From Epilithonimonas zeae (GTDB taxonomy: Bacteria; Bacteroidota; Bacteroidia; Flavobacteriales; Weeksellaceae), in assembly GCF_900141765.1 (NCBI RefSeq), contig NZ_FSRK01000001.1:1798001-1862000 (forward strand): 64,000 nt of DNA, written 5' to 3'. The notes under the pieces are model-generated. The model made no database searches and was not told the DNA's origin. It was given only the letters and a program-made list of their open reading frames with translations. This document shows positions 19,541-27,956 of this stretch, in pieces. The position numbers were made by a program, and so were the translations under genes. Numbering within the stretch: the first letter of the stretch is position 1; each line of letters starts with the position of its first letter.

Positions 19541-20070
19541 TATCGCAAAGTCGCAAAAAGTGGATTGTAAAACAGACGAAAGTCGCAAAGTTTTTTATCT
19601 TCGATAAAAAAATACAATGGATGAAAATGAATTGGCAAAAATTGTCGTTGATTTAGGATTTAAAGTTTACAAAAAACTTGGTGCAGGTTTGTTCGAAAAC
19701 GTTTATGAAGAATGTCTTTTTCACGATATTAAAAAGTTTGGATTAAAAGTTGAGAAACAGAAATCATTATCAATAATTTATGATGACTTGATTATTGAGA
19801 ATGCTTTCAAAATTGATTTATTAGTAGAAGACAAATTAATTTTAGAAATAAAAACTGTTGATTACCTGAATGATGTTCACAAAGCACAAATTCTAACTTA
19901 TCTCAAAATGACGAATTATAAATTAGGATTGTTAATGAATTTCAGAACAGATTATTATAAAAACGGAATAAAAAGAGTTGTAAACAAACTTTAGAATTTA
20001 TCGAAGATAAACCTTGGCGACTTTTAAATAAAATAATAGTTAAAAAAAATTTGTGCCTTTGCGTTAAAAA
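19541..20070. mobile_element. Inverted-arm cassette carrying a GxxExxY gene
   Basis: Nested inverted words surround the gene. CGCAAAG (19544) pairs with CTTTGCG (20057). AAAGTCGC (19579-19586) pairs with GCGACTTT (20017-20024). The 15-base TTTATCTTCGATAAA (19594-19608) pairs perfectly with TTTATCGAAGATAAA (19997-20011). The arms fill both intergenic gaps, and the right arm abuts the ATG of the downstream ATPase gene. Calling it mobile is inference from this layout and from a related gene-less segment at 30251-30348. Confidence 0.55.
19617..19994 (+). CDS. GxxExxY protein (PD-(D/E)XK-like)
   Basis: 125 residues with the defining motif GLFENVYEE (GxxExxY), then FKIDLLVEDKLILEIKTV, which has the D...ExK arrangement of PD-(D/E)XK nuclease-fold proteins, and KAQILTYLKMT. 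The family is widespread as small solitary genes in Bacteroidetes and has no agreed function. It interrupts an iron ABC operon and sits between inverted repeat arms, so it looks like cargo rather than a part of the transporter. Confidence 0.9.
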   Translation: MDENELAKIVVDLGFKVYKKLGAGLFENVYEECLFHDIKKFGLKVEKQKSLSIIYDDLIIENAFKIDLLVEDKLILEIKTVDYLNDVHKAQILTYLKMTNYKLGLLMNFRTDYYKNGIKRVVNKL

Positions 20071-21018
20071 ATGAAGCATTTCCTAGACTTAAAAAATACA
20101 TCAATCGGCTATTCAGAACCATTAATTTCTGACATCAATACTTCCCTACAATTAGGCGAAGTTTGTTTATTAATGGGAAATAACGGTATTGGAAAAACGA
20201 CTTTAATCAAATCAATTCTTGGACAAAATAAGCTTTTAAAAGGTGAAATTTCTATTAATGGAAAATCAAATCAAAAACTTAATTCGAATGAAATAGCTTC
20301 TCAGATTGCTATTGTTTTTTCAAAAGCTGAAATTCCTGATAATTATACGGTTACAGATTTAATTTCGTTAGGAAAGTATATTCATTATCCTTATTATTTT
20401 AAATTGAATGAAACTGATAAACAAGAAATCTCTGATATCATAACCAAACTCAATTTATCAGAATATCAAAACAAAAAACTAACCGAATTATCTGACGGAA
20501 ACCTTCAAAAAGTCTTTATTGGTCGTGCTTTGGCTCAGAATTCTCCATTTATTATTCTGGATGAACCGACAACTCATTTGGATGAAGAAAATAAATTAAT
20601 GATTCTTTCACTTCTCAGAAATCTTGCAAAATCTGAAAATAAATTGATTCTTTTCTCTTCTCACGACTGGCGATTGGCAAAGGAATTTTCTGATAAAATC
20701 TGGTGGATTAAAGATAAAAAACTTATCAGAGGAATTTCGGAAGAAGTGATTCTTAGTAATCCTGAATTGATTACACCAAAGATTTTAGATTTTAATCAAA
20801 CCTTTCATCCTCCTGAAATTGATGCGCCGAAATTGGAAAAAGAAATGATGTTTTCTTTTTTACAAAAAAACTTCTCTCAGAATTTGCGGAAATTTAAATT
20901 GACGTTTAAAAATGATTTTTGGGAACTGAATTTGGATAATTTTTATGACAATTGTCATAGTTTTCAACAAATTAAACAGTCTCTGCAAACTCTTATTAAT
21001 AAAGGAAATTCTAACTAA
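20071..21018 (+). CDS. ABC transporter ATPase for the FecCD permease
   Basis: 315 residues. Walker A GNNGIGKTT (36-44), signature LSDGNLQKV, Walker B FIILDEPTTHLD and switch-loop HDWR. The last 75 or so residues are an extension beyond the usual ATPase, without recognisable motifs. Pairs with the permease encoded at 18569 to energise iron, siderophore or cobalamin import. The signature has Asp where the usual form is LSGG. Confidence 0.9.
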   Translation: MKHFLDLKNTSIGYSEPLISDINTSLQLGEVCLLMGNNGIGKTTLIKSILGQNKLLKGEISINGKSNQKLNSNEIASQIAIVFSKAEIPDNYTVTDLISLGKYIHYPYYFKLNETDKQEISDIITKLNLSEYQNKKLTELSDGNLQKVFIGRALAQNSPFIILDEPTTHLDEENKLMILSLLRNLAKSENKLILFSSHDWRLAKEFSDKIWWIKDKKLIRGISEEVILSNPELITPKILDFNQTFHPPEIDAPKLEKEMMFSFLQKNFSQNLRKFKLTFKNDFWELNLDNFYDNCHSFQQIKQSLQTLINKGNSN

Positions 21019-21100
21019 ATAGATTTTCTATAATTTTATTTAATAAGATTTGCATAATAATTAAAGCGTTGTAAATCAAATATTTAACCAACTTAATATA

Positions 21101-21126
21101 AAAATACTATGCATGCATAGTATTTT
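21101..21126. promoter_or_regulatory. 26-base perfect palindrome, probable MarR operator
   Basis: AAAATACTATGCA followed immediately by its exact reverse complement, without a loop. It ends 3 bases before the -7 element of the MarR-fad operon, covering the -33 region. This is an ideal repressor position for autoregulation by the adjacent MarR protein. A terminator is less likely since there is no loop, although T residues follow. Confidence 0.75.
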
Positions 21127-21129
21127 TTT

Positions 21130-21137
21130 TATATTTG
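21130..21137 (+). promoter_or_regulatory. TAnnTTTG -7 element of the MarR-fad operon
   Basis: TATATTTG, 16 bases before the first candidate ATG and directly downstream of the palindrome. Confidence 0.6.
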
Positions 21138-21153
21138 TATAAAGCACTTCAAT

Positions 21154-21615
21154 ATGCCAGTTATGGAAAAGAAAAATTCAGAAAAAGTCGAAAGTATTGA
21201 CTTGATGTTAAAGTCGGCTTGGTTAGCGGTCTCGAAAATGTATTCGGATCAGGCATCTCTGTATAACTCAACTGCAGTTCAAGCACTTACATTACTTAAA
21301 ATTGACCCGAAAGAAGGAACAAGAAGTACAAACCTTGGTCCCAAAATGGCAATTGAACCTACTTCACTTACAAGAATCATCAAACTTCTTGAAGACAATG
21401 GTTATATCTACAAAGAAAAAACCACAACTGATAAGCGGGAAGTCATTATCAAATTAACTGATAAAGGTATCAATTCCAGAAATTTATCAAAAGAAGTGGT
21501 TCTTAATTTCAATAAAAAAGTTTTGGAAAGAATTGCTCCTGAGAAATTTGAAGTTTTCAAGGAAGTGATGACAGACATTCTGAAAATAGCAAACGAACTT
21601 AATCATAAAAAATAA
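21154..21615 (+). CDS. MarR-family regulator of the fad operon
   Basis: 153 residues (or 150 from the ATG at 21163). Winged helix with GPKMAIEPTSLTRIIKLLEDNGYI and the wing DKREVIIKLTDKG. It is the first gene of a beta-oxidation operon, 8 bases upstream of fadN, and directly behind a perfect palindrome. By analogy with other MarR or TetR fatty-acid regulators it likely represses the operon and itself until an acyl-CoA binds. The ligand is inferred. Confidence 0.9.
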   Translation: MPVMEKKNSEKVESIDLMLKSAWLAVSKMYSDQASLYNSTAVQALTLLKIDPKEGTRSTNLGPKMAIEPTSLTRIIKLLEDNGYIYKEKTTTDKREVIIKLTDKGINSRNLSKEVVLNFNKKVLERIAPEKFEVFKEVMTDILKIANELNHKK

Positions 21616-21623
21616 TTCTAATA

Positions 21624-24023
21624 ATGAACAGAAAAATAAAACACGTTACTGTCCTCGGCTCAGGCGTGATGGGTTCCGGAATTGCCTGCCATTTGGCTGG
21701 TAACGGGATTCAGGTTTTGATGTTGGATATGCCTCCGAAAGAATTGTCTGAAAAAGACAAAGCGACGGGCGTAAATCCAGAAAGTAAAAAATTCAGAAAC
21801 AGTGTGGCGCAAGGTCATCTTGATACCGCTCTGAAAAGCAATCCTTCGCCCATCTATGACAAATCTTTCGCTTCCAGAATTACCGTTGGAAACTTCGAGG
21901 ATGATTTGGAGAAAATCAAAAATTCGGATTGGGTGATTGAAGTGATTGTTGAGAGATTGGACATCAAACAATCGATGTTCGAGAAAGTTGACAAACTTCG
22001 CAAACCGGGAACTTTAATTACGTCCAACACGTCTGGAATTCCGATTCATTTGATGTCAGAGGGAAGGTCAGAAGATTTCCAGAAACATTTCTGCGGAACA
22101 CACTTCTTCAATCCGCCAAGATATCTGAAATTATTTGAAGTCATTCCAGGTCCTAAAACAGATAAATCAGTTATTGTTTTCTTTATGTCTTACGGCGAGA
22201 AATTCTTAGGAAAAACGACGGTTCTTTGTAAAGATACACCAGGATTCATCGGAAACAGAATCGGAGTTTATTCGATGGCGAAGATTATGGAATTGACGGA
22301 AGAAATAGGTTTAACGATTGAAGAAGCTGATTCTTTAACAGGAGATTTACTGAATCGTCCAAAAACCGGAACTTTCAAATTGGGAGATTTGGTTGGTTTG
22401 GATACAGCTTTCAATGTAACCAAAGGACTTCAAGCCAATCTTAAAGACGATGAAATGGTTCAGGCGCTTAAAGATTCTAAAACTTTGAATTTCTTGATTG
22501 AAAATAAATTCCTTGGTGATAAAGCTAAAAAAGGATTTTACTATAAAGAAAAAGATGCTGGCGGAAATGTGAATCGTTTCGTTCTTAATTATGAAACACT
22601 TGGTTATGAACCTACAAAACAGCCAAAACTTTCGATTGTTACAACTGCAAAAGAAGCAGGAAGTTTGAAAAATCGTTTACCGATTTTGTTGAAAGACCAA
22701 TCCAAAGCCGGAGAATTGATTAGAAAACATTACGCTTCACTTTTTGCTTATGTTTCTCAAAGAGTTCCGGAAATCACGGATGTGTTCTACTCTATCGATG
22801 ATGCAATGAAAACCGGTTATGCTTGGAAATATGGACCATTCGAAAACTGGGATTTTGTAGGAATCCAAAAAGGAATTGATTTGGTTGAAAGTGAAGGTTA
22901 TAAAGTTGCTGATTGGGTTAAGGAAATGCTGGCTTCCGGAAACGAATCGTTCTACAAATTAGAAAACGGAAAGCAATTATTCTACAATCAAAACACAAAA
23001 ACTTACGAGCCGATTCCAGGTTTGGATGCTTTCATTATTCTTGATAACATCAGAAAAGAAAAAACGATTTGGTCTAATTCTGAATCAGCGTTAATCGACC
23101 TTGGCGACGGCATTTTGAACTTTGAATTCCGTTCAAAAATGAATTCTCTTGGAGGAGGCGTTTTAGAAGGTCTTAATAAATCCATCGATATTACTGAAAA
23201 AGATTACAGAGGTTTGGTTGTAGGAAATCAAGCAGATAATTTCTCTGTCGGAGCAAATCTCGCAATGGTAATGATGATGGCTGTTGAACAAGATTGGTAC
23301 GAATTGAATATGGCAATCGCAATGTTCCAGCAGACTTCAATGAAGTTAAGATATTCATCAATTCCAGTTATCGCGGCACCATTCGGAATGACACTTGGCG
23401 GTGGTTGCGAATTTTCTATGCACGCAGACAAAATCGTTGCAGCAGCGGAAACTTACATCGGTTTGGTTGAAGTTGGAGTTGGTTTGATTCCAGGCGGTGG
23501 TGGAACAAAAGAGTTTGCTTTACGAGCACTTAAAGGAACACTTCCTGATGATGTTAAAACCAATCACTTGCGAAATTACTTTATGAATATTGCAACAGCA
23601 AAAGTGGCTACTTCTGCCCACGAAGCTAAGCAAATGGGAATTCTGACAGATAAAGATATCATCGTTGTAAACAAAGACAGACAAATAGCAGAAGCAAAAC
23701 GTCAGGCAATTGTTCTGGACGAATTAGGGTATACACCGCCGGTTCCTGAGAAAGTTAAAGTTCTCGGAAACGAAGCAATGGGAATGTTCTACGTTGGAAC
23801 AGACCAAATGGTTGCCGGTGGTTACGCCTCAGAACACGACAGATTGATTGCCAACAAAATTGGTTACGTAATGACTGGCGGAAATCTCTCCGAACCAACA
23901 GAAGTTTCCGAACAATATCTTTTGGATTTGGAAAGAGAAGCTTTCCTTTCACTTTGTGGTGAGAGAAAAACGCTTGAAAGAATTCAGACGATGTTGACGA
24001 CTGGAAAACCACTTAGAAATTAG
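21624..24023 (+). CDS. fadN: 3-hydroxyacyl-CoA dehydrogenase / enoyl-CoA hydratase, FadN type
   Basis: 799-residue bifunctional beta-oxidation enzyme. The N-terminal NAD domain has GSGVMGSG (12-19), SNTSGIPIHLM and the FCGTHFFNPP stretch. A C-terminal hydroxyacyl dehydrogenase domain follows. The crotonase-like hydratase domain comes last (FSVGANLAMVMM, FGMTLGGGCEFSMHAD, GVGLIPGGGG). This order, dehydrogenase first, is that of Bacillus FadN rather than E. coli FadB. The following thiolase and acyl-CoA dehydrogenase genes complete a fadN-fadA-fadE set, as in Bacillus. Confidence 0.94.
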   Translation: MNRKIKHVTVLGSGVMGSGIACHLAGNGIQVLMLDMPPKELSEKDKATGVNPESKKFRNSVAQGHLDTALKSNPSPIYDKSFASRITVGNFEDDLEKIKNSDWVIEVIVERLDIKQSMFEKVDKLRKPGTLITSNTSGIPIHLMSEGRSEDFQKHFCGTHFFNPPRYLKLFEVIPGPKTDKSVIVFFMSYGEKFLGKTTVLCKDTPGFIGNRIGVYSMAKIMELTEEIGLTIEEADSLTGDLLNRPKTGTFKLGDLVGLDTAFNVTKGLQANLKDDEMVQALKDSKTLNFLIENKFLGDKAKKGFYYKEKDAGGNVNRFVLNYETLGYEPTKQPKLSIVTTAKEAGSLKNRLPILLKDQSKAGELIRKHYASLFAYVSQRVPEITDVFYSIDDAMKTGYAWKYGPFENWDFVGIQKGIDLVESEGYKVADWVKEMLASGNESFYKLENGKQLFYNQNTKTYEPIPGLDAFIILDNIRKEKTIWSNSESALIDLGDGILNFEFRSKMNSLGGGVLEGLNKSIDITEKDYRGLVVGNQADNFSVGANLAMVMMMAVEQDWYELNMAIAMFQQTSMKLRYSSIPVIAAPFGMTLGGGCEFSMHADKIVAAAETYIGLVEVGVGLIPGGGGTKEFALRALKGTLPDDVKTNHLRNYFMNIATAKVATSAHEAKQMGILTDKDIIVVNKDRQIAEAKRQAIVLDELGYTPPVPEKVKVLGNEAMGMFYVGTDQMVAGGYASEHDRLIANKIGYVMTGGNLSEPTEVSEQYLLDLEREAFLSLCGERKTLERIQTMLTTGKPLRN

Positions 24024-24030
24024 ATTTTTT

Positions 24031-24461
24031 TGTAAAATGTAAAAAGTATTAATGTATTAACGATGCACAATTTTAGAGATTTAGAAGTTTGGACAAAATC
24101 AATGAAACTTTGTAAAATATTTTACTTGGCTTCTAGTAATTTTCCAAAAGATGAATTGTTTGGATTGACTTCTCAAGCAAGAAGAAGTTTAATTTCAATT
24201 CCGTCTAATATTGCTGAAGGCGCTGGTCGTGACACAAATGCTCAGTTTTCTCATTTTCTGAATATTGCATTAGGCTCATCATTCGAATTTGAAACTCAAA
24301 TATTAATTGCTAATGATTTGGGGTTCTTTAAAAATGATGATTTTAATATCATTTATTCCGAAATCAAACACATACAAAATATGTTGGCAAAATTGAAACA
24401 GAAATTTAATACTCAAACATTTTAAAATCATAAATACATTTTACATTAATACGTAAATACA
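24031..24461. mobile_element. Inverted-arm cassette carrying a four-helix-bundle gene
   Basis: Left arm 24031-24060 and right arm 24431-24461. TGTAAAATGTA (24031-24041) reappears reverse-complemented at 24435-24445, and GTATTAATGTA (24046-24056) at 24442-24452. The arms fill the whole fadN-fadA gap around the small gene. Both arms closely match the gene-less segment between trpB and trpA (40549-40625). Mobility is inferred. Confidence 0.6.
24063..24425 (+). CDS. Four-helix-bundle protein (23S rRNA IVP / bAvd family)
   Basis: 120 residues with the family consensus: FRDLEVWTKSMKL, FPKDELFGLTSQARRS, SIPSNIAEGAGR and ALGSSFEFETQILIA. The family is named from proteins encoded in intervening sequences of 23S rRNA genes, and includes the accessory protein of diversity-generating retroelements. 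Most members have no known function. It is embedded in the fad operon between inverted arms, with no metabolic link to its neighbours. Confidence 0.92.
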   Translation: MHNFRDLEVWTKSMKLCKIFYLASSNFPKDELFGLTSQARRSLISIPSNIAEGAGRDTNAQFSHFLNIALGSSFEFETQILIANDLGFFKNDDFNIIYSEIKHIQNMLAKLKQKFNTQTF

Positions 24462-24471
24462 ACAAAATAAA

Positions 24472-25647
24472 ATGGAAGCATATATAGTAACAGGATACAG
24501 AACAGCAGTTGGTAAAGCACCGAAAGGTTCTTTGCGTTTTACCCGACCAGATGATATGGCGGCAACTGTGATACAACATCTGATGAAAGATGTTCCAAAT
24601 CTTGACCCGGCTCGCATCGACGATTTGATTGTCGGATGTGCAATGCCGGAAGCAGAACAAGGCCTTAATGTCGCAAGACTAATTTCATTAATGGGATTGG
24701 ACACCGATAAAGTTCCGGGTGTTACAGTCAACAGATATTGCGCCTCAGGCTCAGAAGCTATTGCGATTGCAGCAGCTAAAATCAAAGCAGGAATGGCAGA
24801 ATGCATCATCGCTGGTGGTGCAGAAAGTATGTCTTACATCCCAATGGGCGGTTACAAACCGATTCCGGATACGGATTTGGCCAAGAAACATCCCGATTAT
24901 TATTGGGGAATGGGATTGACTGCGGAAGCCGTTGCCAACGAATTCAAAGTGAGTCGTGAGGAGCAAGACCAATTCGCTTACAACTCGCATCAGAAAGCGA
25001 TGAAAGCCATCAAGGAAGGAAAATTTGAAAGCCAGATTGTTCCGATTGATGTAGCATATAATTTCCTTGACGAAAAGGAAAAAATCCAGACCAAAGAATA
25101 TGCATTCAAGCAAGACGAAGGTCCAAGAGCTGATACTTCGGTGGAAGCTCTGGCAAAACTTCGTCCCGTTTTCGCAGCAAATGGTTCTGTAACAGCAGGT
25201 AACTCTTCTCAAACTTCTGACGGTGCCGCTTTCACAATGGTAATGTCCGAAAGAATGGTAAAGGAATTAAACTTGACTCCAGTTGCGAGACTTCTCTCCT
25301 ATTCGACTGTCGGAGTTCCGCCAAGAATTATGGGAATCGGACCAATGTTCGCCATTCCAAAAGCGTTGGAACAAGCTGGACTTAAACAATCTGATATTGA
25401 TTTGTTTGAATTGAATGAAGCCTTCGCCTCTCAATCAGTGGCGATTTTAAGAGAACTGAACATCAATCCTGACATCGTCAACGTGAACGGAGGAGCAATC
25501 GCACTTGGACATCCACTGGGTTGCACAGGAACAAAATTAACAGTCCAACTTCTTGACGAAATGAAACGCAGAAACAGCAAATATGGTGTTGTGACAATGT
25601 GCGTAGGAACTGGTCAGGGTGCAGCGAGTGTTTTTGAGTTGTTATAG
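24472..25647 (+). CDS. fadA: Acetyl-CoA C-acyltransferase (3-ketoacyl-CoA thiolase)
   Basis: 391 residues. Catalytic Cys90 (NRYCASG), His347 (ALGHPLGCTG) and Cys377 (CVGTGQGAA) are all present. NEAFASQ and GGAESMS are typical. Last step of beta-oxidation, releasing acetyl-CoA from 3-ketoacyl-CoA. Operon with fadN and the acyl-CoA dehydrogenase gene; the gaps on both sides are occupied by four-helix-bundle cassettes. Confidence 0.95.
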   Translation: MEAYIVTGYRTAVGKAPKGSLRFTRPDDMAATVIQHLMKDVPNLDPARIDDLIVGCAMPEAEQGLNVARLISLMGLDTDKVPGVTVNRYCASGSEAIAIAAAKIKAGMAECIIAGGAESMSYIPMGGYKPIPDTDLAKKHPDYYWGMGLTAEAVANEFKVSREEQDQFAYNSHQKAMKAIKEGKFESQIVPIDVAYNFLDEKEKIQTKEYAFKQDEGPRADTSVEALAKLRPVFAANGSVTAGNSSQTSDGAAFTMVMSERMVKELNLTPVARLLSYSTVGVPPRIMGIGPMFAIPKALEQAGLKQSDIDLFELNEAFASQSVAILRELNINPDIVNVNGGAIALGHPLGCTGTKLTVQLLDEMKRRNSKYGVVTMCVGTGQGAASVFELL

Positions 25648-25654
25648 ACAAGGA

Positions 25655-26071
25655 GAAAAAAGAATAAAGAGAAAAGACTTTTCATAATGAAACATAATTT
25701 TAAGCATCTGAACATTTGGAAATTATCCATTGAATTAGCTGATGAAATTTATGCAATTACAGAAAGTTTTCCTAAAAATGAAGAATTCGGTTTGAAATCT
25801 CAAATCAGAAGATGTACAGTTTCTGTTGCTTCTAATATTGCAGAAGGTTCAAGCAGAACTTCACAAAAAGATTTCAATCGATTTTTAGAAATCAGTTTGG
25901 GCTCTCTTTATGAATTACAAACGCAGATAATAATTTCTTCAAGAAGAGATTATATCGAACAATCGAAATTTGAATTAATAGAAAATAAAATCACCGAATT
26001 ACAGAGAATGATTTCAGGCTTTCAAAAAACATTGAAGTGGTAAGTCTTTATTCTTTTCTCTTTATTCTTTA
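25655..26071. mobile_element. Second inverted-arm cassette with a four-helix-bundle gene
   Basis: The 17-base word AAAGAATAAAGAGAAAA (25659-25675) is matched perfectly by its reverse complement at 26054-26070. AAAGACTT (25673-25680) is matched at 26042-26049. The arms differ completely in sequence from those of the first cassette, but the layout is the same. Mobility is inferred. Confidence 0.6.
25687..26043 (+). CDS. Four-helix-bundle protein (second copy in the fad operon)
   Basis: 118 residues, same family as the gene at 24063: FKHLNIWKLSIEL, FPKNEEFGLKSQIRR, SVASNIAEGSSR, LGSLYELQTQIII. The two proteins are clearly diverged, so this is not a recent local duplication. It lies between fadA and the acyl-CoA dehydrogenase gene, inside inverted arms. 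No function is assigned. Confidence 0.92.
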   Translation: MKHNFKHLNIWKLSIELADEIYAITESFPKNEEFGLKSQIRRCTVSVASNIAEGSSRTSQKDFNRFLEISLGSLYELQTQIIISSRRDYIEQSKFELIENKITELQRMISGFQKTLKW

Positions 26072-26090
26072 ATCAAAAAAAATAATATAA

Positions 26091-27878
26091 ATGAGTACTG
26101 AAACCCAAACATTAAACGGTGGCGAATTCCTTGTAAAGGACATCACTGCTCAGGAAATCTTCAGCATCGAAGAACTTTCCGAAGAACAAACAATGCTTCG
26201 CGATTCTGCGAAAGAATTCATAGATAAAGAAGTGGTTCCGAACAAAGAACGCTTCGAGAAAAAAGATTACGCCTACACGGAAGAAGTGATGCGTAAAATT
26301 GGAGAAATGGGATTCCTGGGAATCGCTGTTCCGGAAGCTTACGGCGGATTGGGAATGGGATTCGTGACCACAATGCTGGCTTGCGATTACATCTCTGGAA
26401 CAACTGGCTCATTAGCAACAGCTTATGGCGCACACACTGGAATCGGAACTTTGCCAATCCTACTTTACGGAAGCGAATATCTGAAAAACAAATACCTTCC
26501 GGACTTAGCGGCTGGAACTAAATTTGGTGCTTATTGCTTGACTGAGCCGGACGCTGGTTCTGACGCCAACAGCGGAAAAACAAGAGCCAAACTTTCCGAA
26601 GACGGCAAACATTACATCATCAACGGACAAAAAATGTGGATTTCCAATGCAGGTTTTGCAGACACTTTCACATTGTTTGCCAAGATTGACGATGACAAAA
26701 ACATCACTGGATTCGTCATTAACCGTTCTGAATTGGAAAATCCTGAGAGTATGACTTTCGGAGAGGAAGAACACAAATTGGGAATCCGTGCGTCTTCTAC
26801 GCGTCAGGTTTTCTTCAATGATATGAAAATTCCGGTTGAGAATCTTTTGGGCGAAAGAAACAACGGTTTCAAAATCGCTCTTAATGCCCTGAACGTTGGC
26901 CGAATCAAATTGGCAGCGGCTTGTCTGGATGCACAAAGAAGAATTCTGAACCATTCACTGACTTATTCTACGGAGAGAAAACAGTTTGGCGTTTCTATCA
27001 ATACTTTCGGCGCGATTCGCAAGAAATTGGCAGAGATGGCGACTGGCGCTTTCGTGAGTGAGGCTGGTTCGTACCGTGGTGCAAAAGATGTCGAAAATAA
27101 AATCGAGGAATTGGTTGCCGGGGGAATGAACCACGAGGAAGCGGAACTGAAAGGCGTAGAGGAATTCGCTGTAGAATGTTCAATCCTGAAAGTTTTCGTT
27201 TCAGATTTAGCACAGCATTCAGCAGACGAAGGCATCCAAATCTTCGGTGGAATGGGCTTCTCAGAAGATACACCAATGGAATCTGCCTGGAGAGATTCAA
27301 GGATTTCCAGAATCTACGAAGGAACCAACGAAATCAACAGACTTCTTGCCGTTGGAATGCTCATCAAACGTACAATGCAAGGGAAAATCGACCTTTTGAC
27401 GCCTGCAAAAAATGTAGGAAAAGAATTGATGGGAATTCCGTCTTTCGACATTCCGGATTATTCAGAATATATGTCTGAGGAAAAAGAAGTCATCAAAAAC
27501 CTGAAAAAAGTATTCCTGATGGTTTCCGGTTCTGCCCTTCAAAAATATATGATGGACATCGAGAAACAACAGCATCTTCTCCTGAACGCTTCCGAAATCC
27601 TGAACCAAATCTATATGGCAGAATCAGCCATCCTGAGAGCGGAGAAACATTTCGATACAGATTCTGTAGAAGCAGCAATGGCAAGACTGAATCTTTACAA
27701 AGCCGTTGACATCATCGCCACCAACGCCAAAGAAGGCATCGTCTCTTTCTCGGAAGGCGACGAGCAAAGAATGATGCTAGCCGGACTAAGACGTTTTACA
27801 AAATACGTGAACACGCCAAATCCAATTGCGTTGACAGAAAAGATTGCCGCTCATTTTATAGCGAAAGGTTCTTACTAG
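26091..27878 (+). CDS. fadE: Acyl-CoA dehydrogenase with C-terminal extension
   Basis: 595 residues. The FAD-dependent acyl-CoA dehydrogenase core (about 35-430) has CLTEPDAGSDA, MWISNAG, ERKQFG, QIFGGMGF and the catalytic-Glu region RIYEGTNEINR. A helical C-terminal extension of about 160 residues follows, as in VLCAD/ACAD9-type enzymes and Bacillus FadE. First step of beta-oxidation of long-chain acyl-CoA, and last gene of the fad operon. The electron acceptor ETF is not encoded here. Confidence 0.94.
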   Translation: MSTETQTLNGGEFLVKDITAQEIFSIEELSEEQTMLRDSAKEFIDKEVVPNKERFEKKDYAYTEEVMRKIGEMGFLGIAVPEAYGGLGMGFVTTMLACDYISGTTGSLATAYGAHTGIGTLPILLYGSEYLKNKYLPDLAAGTKFGAYCLTEPDAGSDANSGKTRAKLSEDGKHYIINGQKMWISNAGFADTFTLFAKIDDDKNITGFVINRSELENPESMTFGEEEHKLGIRASSTRQVFFNDMKIPVENLLGERNNGFKIALNALNVGRIKLAAACLDAQRRILNHSLTYSTERKQFGVSINTFGAIRKKLAEMATGAFVSEAGSYRGAKDVENKIEELVAGGMNHEEAELKGVEEFAVECSILKVFVSDLAQHSADEGIQIFGGMGFSEDTPMESAWRDSRISRIYEGTNEINRLLAVGMLIKRTMQGKIDLLTPAKNVGKELMGIPSFDIPDYSEYMSEEKEVIKNLKKVFLMVSGSALQKYMMDIEKQQHLLLNASEILNQIYMAESAILRAEKHFDTDSVEAAMARLNLYKAVDIIATNAKEGIVSFSEGDEQRMMLAGLRRFTKYVNTPNPIALTEKIAAHFIAKGSY

Positions 27879-27900
27879 ATTATCAATTTGATTGAAATAA

Positions 27901-27935
27901 TAAAACCCTCTGAATTTTTCGGAGGGTTTATTATT
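27901..27935 (+). terminator. Terminator of the fad operon
   Basis: AAACCCTC (27903-27910) / GAGGGTTT (27922-27929), extended by wobble pairs inside, followed by a T-rich tail. Confidence 0.85.
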
Positions 27936-27956
27936 TTATCGAAATAAGATGGATTA

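Noticed and set aside
21101-21130. Palindrome at 21101 as a terminator
   Set aside because: It has no loop and lies directly against a promoter element, so an operator fits better; an overlapping role cannot be excluded.
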